A stretch of 64,000 nt of DNA, from positions 62,001-126,000 of the forward strand of contig CAIYBN010000137.1 of NCBI GenBank assembly GCA_903924465.1, in the 5' to 3' direction. This DNA is from an uncultured Myxococcales bacterium (GTDB lineage Bacteria > Myxococcota_A > UBA9042). The notes below the pieces were generated by a model. That model did not search any database, was not told the origin of the DNA, and was given only the letters and a program-made list of their open reading frames with translations. This document shows, piece after piece, positions 57,672-64,000 of this stretch (within the stretch, counting starts at the first letter, position 1; each line of letters opens with the position of its first letter). The translations under genes were made by a program, and so were the position numbers.

Positions 57672-58990
57672 TGCAGCACGAATTCTTCGAATTGGCGGAT
57701 CTGGTTCAGGCGCAGCTGCGACCCGGCGAGCGGTTCACGGCGTGGCTGGCGGCGGAAACGTCGGATTTTGTTCGCTTCAACCACGCCCGGGTGCGTCAGG
57801 CGGGACATGTCCAACAGGCGCATTTGACGCTGCGGTTGGTCGCCGATGGCAAGCAGGTCTCGGTCACGATGACGCTGAGTCAGCAAGTGGCGGAAGACCG
57901 CGCGCAAGTGCTGCATCAGCTTGACGCATTGCGGGGCCAGCTGCCGGACGTCGCGGTCGATCCGCATCTGCTGCTTGCGGACACGTGCCACGTTGCCTCG
58001 CGGCGGGAAGCGAATCCGGAGCTCCAGGCCGCGGTGATTGTGGAGGCGGTCACATCGCGCGCGGCTGCCTACGACCTGGTCGGCATTCTCGCGTGCGGTG
58101 TCATCGCGCACGGCTTCGCGGCCGACACCGGCTCGCGGCTTTGGGCGGAGACGACGAGCTTCAACCTCGAATGGAGCCTCTTCGCCCACGGCGACAAGGC
58201 CGTCAAAAGCGCCTACGCCGGCACGGTCTGGGAGGAGGCGGTCTTTGCCGACAAATTGGCGCACGCGGTCGGGCAACTTGCGCTGCTGCAGCGACCGGCC
58301 AGGACGCTGACGCCTGGAGCCTACCGCGCGTTCTTCACACCCGTGGCACTGGAATCGCTGCTGTCGATGCTGAATTGGGGTGGCTTCTCGGAAAAGCAGC
58401 TGCAGGTCAAGCGCAGTCCGCTCCTGAAGCTCCAGACCGGCGAGGCGGCGTTCTCGCCGCTGGTGACGCTGGTGGAGAACTCGGCGCAAGGGCTCTCGCC
58501 GCCGTTTCAGGGCGAAGGCTTCCTGAAGCCAGCCGAGGCGCCGTTGGTGCGGGATGGCCAGCTCTTCGGTAGTCTGGTGTCGCCGCGCACGGCCAAAGAA
58601 TACGGGCTGACGGCCAACGCTGATGCCGAGGAGACGACGCAATCGCTGCACATGGCGGCTGGTGACTTGCCGGAGGCGGACGTGTTGCGGCGCTTGGACA
58701 CGGGCCTGTACATCGGCAACCTGTGGTACCTCAATTTCAGCGATCGCATGAACGCGCGCATCACCGGCATGACGCGTTTTGCGACGTTTTGGGTGGAGAA
58801 CGGCGAAATCGTTGCGCCGCTGAATGTGATGCGCTTTGACGATTCGCTGTTCCGCGTGCTGGGCGAGCACTTGGAAGCACTGACGGTCGAGCGCGCCTTG
58901 CTGGTGGATACCGACACCTACGGCGCGCGGCACACGGCGAGTAGTCTGCTGCCCGGCGCGCTGGTGCGGCGGTTTGAACTCGTGCTGTAG
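57671..58990 (+). CDS. pmbA: TldE/PmbA-type partner subunit
   Basis: 439 residues; ATG 57671 overlapping the tldD stop. The sequence follows the PmbA/TldD fold (F-V-R-F-N-H-A-R-V-R-Q, L-S-P-P-F-Q, G-L-Y-I-G-N-L-W-Y-L-N-F-S-D) but has no HExxxH, as expected for the non-catalytic TldE side of the heterodimer. The C-terminal domain contains G-M-T-R-F-A-T-F-W-V-E-N-G-E-I-V, typical of the family. It is certainly the functional partner of the preceding gene by order and overlap. The next gene starts 93 bases on. Confidence 0.92.
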   Translation: MQHEFFELADLVQAQLRPGERFTAWLAAETSDFVRFNHARVRQAGHVQQAHLTLRLVADGKQVSVTMTLSQQVAEDRAQVLHQLDALRGQLPDVAVDPHLLLADTCHVASRREANPELQAAVIVEAVTSRAAAYDLVGILACGVIAHGFAADTGSRLWAETTSFNLEWSLFAHGDKAVKSAYAGTVWEEAVFADKLAHAVGQLALLQRPARTLTPGAYRAFFTPVALESLLSMLNWGGFSEKQLQVKRSPLLKLQTGEAAFSPLVTLVENSAQGLSPPFQGEGFLKPAEAPLVRDGQLFGSLVSPRTAKEYGLTANADAEETTQSLHMAAGDLPEADVLRRLDTGLYIGNLWYLNFSDRMNARITGMTRFATFWVENGEIVAPLNVMRFDDSLFRVLGEHLEALTVERALLVDTDTYGARHTASSLLPGALVRRFELVL

Positions 58991-59083
58991 ACTTGTCAGC
59001 ACCGTGCCCTGCTGGATTGCCGGCACCGCGCGAACGGCTTATGGTGCGAACAGATGCGTCAAGGTGCGCGTCAAGGGGATGTC

Positions 59084-59377
59084 ATGTTTGCACTCGGCTT
59101 GTTCGACAGCATTTTGCCCGCCTACAGCGTCGTGGCGTTCGCGCTCGTGCTGCTGATGGGTGCGGCCATCGTCGTGGCGTCGCGCGTGCTCGCGGCGCGC
59201 CAAGTGACGTGTCCGGAGAACGGCCATCCGACGGACATCGTGGTTGAAACGCAAAAGCGCTGGCCGTGGTCGCAGGTGCCGCAGTCGTCGGTCGCGCAAT
59301 GCTCGCGGTTGCCCCACGGCGTGACGTGTGAGCAGCCGTGCATGCGTCGCGCGCCTCGCGACGGGCCGTTGGCCTAG
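59084..59377 (+). CDS. Small one-helix membrane protein with a Cys-rich, probably zinc-binding tail
   Basis: 97 residues from ATG 59084 (AAGGGG six bases upstream). One membrane helix near residues 12-37, then a hydrophilic tail with V-T-C-P-E-N-G-H-P, A-Q-C-S-R-L-P and C-E-Q-P-C. The four-cysteine pattern with a C-P at the membrane-proximal end recalls small zinc-binding proteins widespread in deltaproteobacterial genomes; I know no function. Its stop overlaps the convergent phospholipase-D gene's stop by four bases inside a CCTAGG palindrome. Confidence 0.65.
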   Translation: MFALGLFDSILPAYSVVAFALVLLMGAAIVVASRVLAARQVTCPENGHPTDIVVETQKRWPWSQVPQSSVAQCSRLPHGVTCEQPCMRRAPRDGPLA

Positions 59378-60522
59378 GCCAACCCACGCAGACGCCACAG
59401 AATGGCGCCCGCGACGCGACGCATCAGCGGGCGTTGGCGCCATTTGTGCCACGACAACTCATCGGCGGCTGCGACAATTCGGGCAAACAACGCTTCGACT
59501 TCCTGCGCTTCCGCAGCGCCCATACCCACGACGTTGGCTTCCAAGTTGCGCAGGCGCGACAGCGGGTCCATGTTGGCCGAGCCAATCGTCCACCAGTGGC
59601 CGTCGATAACCATGAACTTGGCGTGCAACACGCCCGTGCCAAGCGCAAACACACGCACGCCGCGCTTGAGCAGCCGACCGACACCGTGCTCGCTGCCCAG
59701 CGCGACGATCGGCACATCGGAACTGGCCAGATTCGGTACGACGACTTGAACGTCGACGCCGCGTCGGGCGGCACTGACCAGTGCGCGCTGTAGCGCCCAA
59801 TTGGGCAGGAAATACGCTTGCACGACGTGGATGCTCTGCTTCGCGCTGCGCACCGCCTGCAGCATGCGCCGGTTGGCAAAAGCCCTGCGCGGTCCACCCA
59901 GGTTGAAGGCGTGCGTCACCAGCGCCGGACCGGCCAAAGGCGGCGGCAGGTCCTTGATGCGCGCCACCTTGCGCCAGTGGGACCGCAGGACCGAGGCCAT
60001 CTGCGCCGCGCACGGCCCTTCCACGCGCGCGCTCAAGTCAAGCCACACCGGCAGCCCTGGCGCCAGCGCGTAGTACTTCTCACCGATATTGCGCCCGCCG
60101 ATGTGCGCGATCTGTTCGTCCACGACGATCAGCTTGCGGTGGTTGCGGCGAAGCCAGTGCTTCCACGGCGTCTTGGCGGTCACCGGGTGGTAGATCCGCC
60201 ATTTCACGCCAGATTGCGTCAATTCGTCCAGCAAGCTGCCGGCGACATCCAGCGAACCAACGCCGTCGATCGTCAGCCGCACGTCGACGCCGCGGGCGAC
60301 GGCGTGACCCAGCGCGGCGACAAAGATCCGCCCGGCGACATCGTCGACCAGCATGTAGAGCTCAATCAGGATCGACACCTTGGCGCGAGCAAGATCGGCC
60401 AACAGCACCTGCCAAGCATCGTGCGGGTCCAGCAGCACGCGGACGTGGTGATCCGGGTGCATATCGGTCTCCAGCGCGTGGCGCCGACCGAGGACAGGAA
60501 AGATGCCGGAGGAGTGCGACAT
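59374..60522 (-). CDS. Phospholipase D family protein, cardiolipin synthase-like
   Basis: 382 residues from ATG 60522. Two HKD motifs are present, N-H-R-K-L-I-V-V-D near residue 135 and L-H-A-K-F-M-V-I-D near residue 300, each followed by G-G-R-N or G-S-A-N. Both halves are therefore catalytically complete. Length and order fit ClsB/YbhO-type cardiolipin synthases, which condense two phosphatidylglycerols or phosphatidylethanolamine with glycerol; other PLD activities cannot be excluded. No membrane helix is evident at the N-terminus, in agreement with the ClsB type. Transketolase is 68 bases upstream on the same strand. Confidence 0.9.
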   Translation of the reverse strand: MSHSSGIFPVLGRRHALETDMHPDHHVRVLLDPHDAWQVLLADLARAKVSILIELYMLVDDVAGRIFVAALGHAVARGVDVRLTIDGVGSLDVAGSLLDELTQSGVKWRIYHPVTAKTPWKHWLRRNHRKLIVVDEQIAHIGGRNIGEKYYALAPGLPVWLDLSARVEGPCAAQMASVLRSHWRKVARIKDLPPPLAGPALVTHAFNLGGPRRAFANRRMLQAVRSAKQSIHVVQAYFLPNWALQRALVSAARRGVDVQVVVPNLASSDVPIVALGSEHGVGRLLKRGVRVFALGTGVLHAKFMVIDGHWWTIGSANMDPLSRLRNLEANVVGMGAAEAQEVEALFARIVAAADELSWHKWRQRPLMRRVAGAILWRLRGLA

Positions 60523-60590
60523 GGCCACAAGGTAGCACGCCAGGCGCGGCGTGCGGCCTCATTTTGGTTGCACGAATTCCGGGCTGCGCG

Positions 60591-62576
60591 TCACGCCAAA
60601 AGCGCGCGGGCTTGGACCAGGACGTTTTCGATGGTGAAGCCGAAGTGCTTGGCCAGTACCTTGTCCGGCGCGCTGGCGCCAAACGTGTCGATGCCGATGC
60701 TCGTGCCGTCCATGCCGACGAAACGTTCCCAGCCGCGTGTCGTGCCGGCTTCGACGCTCAGGCGCGGAATGCCCGCCGGAAGCACCGATTTCCGGTACTC
60801 CAACGGCTGCGCGTCGAACAATTCCAGCGACGGCAGCGACACCACGCGCACGCCGATGCCCTGCGACTCCAGCTCCGTTTGCGCGGCCATCGCCAAGTGC
60901 ACTTCCGACCCGGTCGCGAGGATCACCAGCTTCAGCGCGGCCTTTTCGTGACGCAGCACGTAGCCACCACGCTCGACCGCCGTCACGGCATCGCCCAACG
61001 CAGCTTCGCGCGGCAGCTCCGGCAGGTTCTGGCGGGTCAACGCGAGGATTGTCGGTGCCTGACCGCGCAGCAGCGCCACACGCCACGCGCCAGCAGTTTC
61101 CGCCAGATCCGCGGGTCGCAGCACGACCGTATTCGGAATCAGCCGCATCGCCATGATCGTCTCAATCGGCTGGTGGGTCGGGCCGTCTTCGCCGACAAAG
61201 ATCGAATCGTGCGTGTACACGGTGACGACCTGCAGCCCCATCAACGCCGCAAGCCGGGTCGCGGGCCGCATGTAGTCGTGGAAAACGAGAAAGGTCGAGC
61301 CCACCGGAATGTGCCCGCCGTGCGTGGCGAGACCGTTGCAAATGGAACCCATCGCGTGTTCGCGCACGCCCCAGTGGATGTTGCGACCCAGCCAGTCGCC
61401 GTGCTGGACATGACCGCCACCCGTGATTTCCGTGAACGTCGAGTGGCCCAGATCCGCGCTGCCACCCAGCAACTGCGGTACGACCGCGGCGATCGCCGCC
61501 ATCACCTTTTCGCCGCCTTTGCGCGTCGACAGCATCGCGCCGGTGTCCTGCTTTGGCCACGCTATTTGCGCCGTCAAATCCGGCAAGTCCGGATTCAGGC
61601 GCGCCAGCAGCGCTTGGCCCTTCTCCTGGTGCGCGTGTTTTTCCCAATCCTGGCGTTCCGCCTGCCGCGCGGCATTCCTGCCCCGCACGTGGCCATACAC
61701 CTTGGGGTCGACGGCAAAGAACTCCAACGGATTCAAGCCGATGTTGATTTTGGTCGCTGCCACTTCTTCCAGACCAAACGGCGCGCCGTGGGCCTTGTGG
61801 CTGCCTGCCAGCTTGGGCGATCCGCGACCGATCACCGTGTTGCACACGATGAGCGTCGGCCGCGCGGTTTCCGCTTTGGCCGCGTGCAGCGCTTGGGTGA
61901 TCCCCGGCAAATCGTTGCCCTCTACGTGCAGCACATGCCAGTTGTAGGCGGCATACCGCGCAGCGACGTCTTCGGTAAACGTCAATTCCGTGCGCCCGTC
62001 AATCGTGATGTGGTTGGAATCATACAGGACGATGAGGCGGCCAAGGCCCAAATGCCCGGCCAGCGACGATGCTTCCGACGCGACGCCCTCCATCAGGCAG
62101 CCGTCGCCCGCGATCGCATAGGTCCAGTGGTCCACATGCTCGGCGCCGAACTCCGCGCGCAGCCGTTCCTCCGCCAGCGCCATGCCGACCGCGTTGGCGA
62201 TGCCTTGGCCCAGCGGCCCGGTCGTCGTCTCCACACCGGCGGTGTGCCGATACTCCGGATGCCCCGGCGTCTTGGAGTGCAACTGACGGAATTGCTTGAT
62301 GTCACTCAGCGACAAGTCAAAACCGTACAGGTGCAGCAGCGCGTATTGCAGCATGGAACCATGTCCGGCAGAGAGCACGAAGCGATCGCGGTCGGGCCAG
62401 TTCGGCGCGCTTGGGTCAAAGCGCAGAAAGTCCTGCCAGAGCACGTAGGCGGCGTCCGCCATGCCCAGTGGCATGCCGGGATGGCCGGAATTGGCGGCCT
62501 GGATCGCATCCATCGCGAGGCCCTTGATGGTGGCAATGGTGAGCGCGTCGATGGCGAGGGGGGCGGAAACGGACAT
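60591..62576 (-). CDS. tkt: Transketolase
   Basis: Thiamine-diphosphate enzyme of the pentose phosphate pathway. 661 residues, normal. ATG 62576, GAGG six bases upstream. Signatures: [12 protein letters not shown] near residue 28, [23 protein letters not shown], the TPP motif G-D-G-C-L-M-E-G-V ... [10 protein letters not shown], and [16 protein letters not shown] in the second domain. Single isolated gene. The 62577-62777 spacer before the divergent gene holds the promoters and a loose dyad (TGTGTG...CACACG, 62656-62679) but nothing I can name. Confidence 0.97.
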   Translation of the reverse strand: MSVSAPLAIDALTIATIKGLAMDAIQAANSGHPGMPLGMADAAYVLWQDFLRFDPSAPNWPDRDRFVLSAGHGSMLQYALLHLYGFDLSLSDIKQFRQLHSKTPGHPEYRHTAGVETTTGPLGQGIANAVGMALAEERLRAEFGAEHVDHWTYAIAGDGCLMEGVASEASSLAGHLGLGRLIVLYDSNHITIDGRTELTFTEDVAARYAAYNWHVLHVEGNDLPGITQALHAAKAETARPTLIVCNTVIGRGSPKLAGSHKAHGAPFGLEEVAATKINIGLNPLEFFAVDPKVYGHVRGRNAARQAERQDWEKHAHQEKGQALLARLNPDLPDLTAQIAWPKQDTGAMLSTRKGGEKVMAAIAAVVPQLLGGSADLGHSTFTEITGGGHVQHGDWLGRNIHWGVREHAMGSICNGLATHGGHIPVGSTFLVFHDYMRPATRLAALMGLQVVTVYTHDSIFVGEDGPTHQPIETIMAMRLIPNTVVLRPADLAETAGAWRVALLRGQAPTILALTRQNLPELPREAALGDAVTAVERGGYVLRHEKAALKLVILATGSEVHLAMAAQTELESQGIGVRVVSLPSLELFDAQPLEYRKSVLPAGIPRLSVEAGTTRGWERFVGMDGTSIGIDTFGASAPDKVLAKHFGFTIENVLVQARALLA

Positions 62577-62777
62577 GACAACCTCGGTAGGCGTGTGAGG
62601 CCGGTAGTGTCGCACAGACCGCCCCGGAGGTCAGCCCGGCGCGGCCCGATCGACCTGTGTGTGGCAGAATTGACACACGCGCAGTGAACGAACTTGGCGG
62701 TTTCAGAAGCGCGCCGTTTCGGCCATACTCGCCTCCCTCTGGCCGACGTGCGCCAGTCTGCCCAGGCGGCCCGCTTC

Positions 62778-63722
62778 GTGAATTCCCCCTCGCTTCCCGA
62801 TCAGCCGCACGTGCCGCCCGCCACGACGCGCTCCGCTTTGCCCGCGATGCTGGGGCGTCTGATCAGCCTGCTGACGGCGTTTGTTCTGGCCTGGTTCATC
62901 GTGGATCGTGGCCTCGCCTCTTGGGTCCAGCACGAGGACGCGATCGTCGGTCAGGTGGCGCGCTACGTGCCGCAGTCCGATCCCGAGCAGCTACAGTCAC
63001 TCCTGTCGCTCGGCGAGCCGGATGCGCCGATGACCGCTGTCCTGGCTTGCGATCCGGCGCTCGCGCGTTGTCGCCGTCAATTGGCGCAACTGATTGCTTG
63101 GCAAGGGCAAACCTCGAAACTTCTTGGTCACGGAGTTGATGACTCGAGCGGGACGCGTCGGTTGGTTTACCTGCCGCGGCCGGACGCGCGCGCGGGGACG
63201 CAAGTGGGCCAGACCGTTCACGCACTGGATGCGCAGGGACACTTGTGGAAGGCGGTGCCGACGCTGGCGCAGGATCCGACGACTTGGACACCGGCGACGC
63301 TGGATCGCTCGCTGCACGCGATCGCGGTCGATCCCAAGCGACTGGCACGCGACCGCGACGATCCCGAGACCGTGTTGGCCGTGCAAATCGAGCGCACGAT
63401 GGCGGAAGCGCTTGAAATTCCGCAAGAGTCTGGAGTCCTGCTGGCCGGTCTTCCGGTCGCTGCGACGCAGAGTGAAGGTCCGGGACTGGCGGCGGCCCTC
63501 GACGGCGCTGAAGCCGAATTGGCGGCAAACATCCAGTTCTACAGTGGCGACGTGGCGTTGGGCCAAGCGCGGGGACTCGCCAAGCTCTCCGATCGGACGC
63601 GTGACCGGTTCATCCGTTGGATTCTGGTCGGCAAAAAGGTTTCCAGCCTGTCCGGCACGGGCAGTGATGCGCCGCCGTCTGGGGACGACGATGGCGGCGA
63701 AGAGGATGATGAAGCACCATGA
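62778..63722 (+). CDS. Membrane-anchored protein of unknown function
   Basis: 314 residues if the GTG at 62778 is used; ATG 62847 or a TTG upstream at 62694 are alternatives and none has a good ribosome-binding site. One hydrophobic helix near residues 27-46 (I-S-L-L-T-A-F-V-L-A-W-F), then about 240 hydrophilic residues predicted to be outside the cytoplasm, ending in an acidic tail (D-D-D-G-G-E-E-D-D-E). No domain is recognised. The stop overlaps the next gene's ATG by four bases (ATGA), so it is in an operon with the TrmH-type gene. Confidence 0.65.
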   Translation: MNSPSLPDQPHVPPATTRSALPAMLGRLISLLTAFVLAWFIVDRGLASWVQHEDAIVGQVARYVPQSDPEQLQSLLSLGEPDAPMTAVLACDPALARCRRQLAQLIAWQGQTSKLLGHGVDDSSGTRRLVYLPRPDARAGTQVGQTVHALDAQGHLWKAVPTLAQDPTTWTPATLDRSLHAIAVDPKRLARDRDDPETVLAVQIERTMAEALEIPQESGVLLAGLPVAATQSEGPGLAAALDGAEAELAANIQFYSGDVALGQARGLAKLSDRTRDRFIRWILVGKKVSSLSGTGSDAPPSGDDDGGEEDDEAP

Positions 63723-64000
63723 GTGAACGCAATGATGCGGATTTTCGCTGGCCGGCGATCGACCCGCTGGATGCGTATACCACGCCGGAACGGCTCGCCC
63801 GGATCGACGCCGTGCTGCGCCACCGAATCGTGTCGATCACGACGGTCTTTGAGGACGTCTTTGATCCGCACAACATCGCCGCTGGCCTGCGGACTTCCGA
63901 GGGCTACGGCCTGCACGACATCCACGTCATTCACAATCAGTTTGGCATGCGCTCCAGCTCGACGGTTGCCAAGTCGGCGGACCAGTGGCTCGACGTGCGT
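63719..64000 (+). CDS. TrmH-type RNA 2'-O-methyltransferase (3' truncated by the window)
   Basis: The first 94 residues from ATG 63719. R-I-D-A-V-L-R-H-R-I, V-F-E-D-V-F-D-P-H-N-I-A-A-G-L-R-T-S-E and G-L-H-D-I-H-V-I match the N-terminal half of SpoU/TrmH methyltransferases; N in P-H-N and R in L-R-T are catalytic-site residues. The closeness to TrmH (tRNA Gm18 methyltransferase) is good but the knot region with the SAM site is outside the window. Overlaps the preceding gene by four bases. Confidence 0.85.
   Translation, partial: MSERNDADFRWPAIDPLDAYTTPERLARIDAVLRHRIVSITTVFEDVFDPHNIAAGLRTSEGYGLHDIHVIHNQFGMRSSSTVAKSADQWLDVR

Noticed and set aside
56217-58990. TldD/TldE as part of a RiPP biosynthetic cluster
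   Set aside because: No precursor peptide, modifying enzyme or transporter gene is present around it; housekeeping TldD/TldE is sufficient.
60564-62687. A 707-residue plus-strand open frame
   Set aside because: Antisense to transketolase.

Overview
The window is GC-rich, densely coded DNA from a Gram-negative, diderm bacterium. It most likely belongs to the Myxococcota/Bradymonadota group (the former Deltaproteobacteria); this is inferred from gene content, not from a marker phylogeny. The signs are two proteins packed with MopE-type C-D-G-x-D-N-x-C-x-G-x-x-D-E repeats, one with a MYXO-CTERM-like tail; a zinc-ribbon Ser/Thr kinase; several lipoproteins and outer-membrane barrel candidates; PilZ, GYF/TM2 and DUF1566 domains; and two AsmA-like/GT51 fusion proteins. 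No insertion sequence, phage, plasmid or CRISPR signature was seen, so this looks like ordinary chromosome.

Layout. Bases 1-9300: end of an unknown gene, lipA, a giant cysteine-rich lipoprotein (minus strand), a methyltransferase with a cysteine-motif N-terminus, and a small Tat-exported protein closed by a clear terminator. Bases 9327-26736 are almost all minus strand: mreB, a Ser/Thr kinase, an esterase-like lipoprotein coupled to a probable outer-membrane barrel, a phasin-like helical protein with a double operator, sixA, the first AsmA/GT51 fusion, a lipoprotein, a GYF/TM2 protein, DUF507 and a plsB-type acyltransferase. Facing away on the plus strand (26809-31812) are a metallo-beta-lactamase-like protein that has lost its metal ligands, a diacylglycerol-kinase-family protein and the second AsmA/GT51 fusion. 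A tRNA-Ala(GGC) with its own promoter and terminator and a lipoprotein/TPR pair follow on the minus strand.

Bases 37339-59377 are one long plus-strand run: PilZ, mtnP, a PfkB kinase, phosphatidylserine decarboxylase, a DnaQ-like exonuclease, mgtE, a CYTH protein, a YtkA-like lipoprotein with a barrel protein, an exported FHA-like protein, a three-subunit molybdenum hydroxylase of the 4-hydroxybenzoyl-CoA reductase type, a sphingosine-1-phosphate-lyase-like enzyme, an M81 peptidase, prfC, a second MopE-repeat protein, tldD/tldE and a small Cys-rich membrane protein. The end holds a phospholipase-D/cardiolipin-synthase-like gene and transketolase (minus), then an unknown membrane protein overlapping a truncated TrmH-type methyltransferase.

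Themes are envelope construction (MreB, two GT51 proteins, lipoproteins, barrels) and phospholipid or sphingolipid metabolism (PlsB, lipid kinase, Psd, PLD, S1P-lyase type). The observation I consider most likely to be new is a 130-bp non-coding repeat present twice (21478-21607 and 52524-52653). The copies align without a gap at about 78% identity, share an invariant hairpin stem, and lie in opposite orientations relative to the surrounding transcription.
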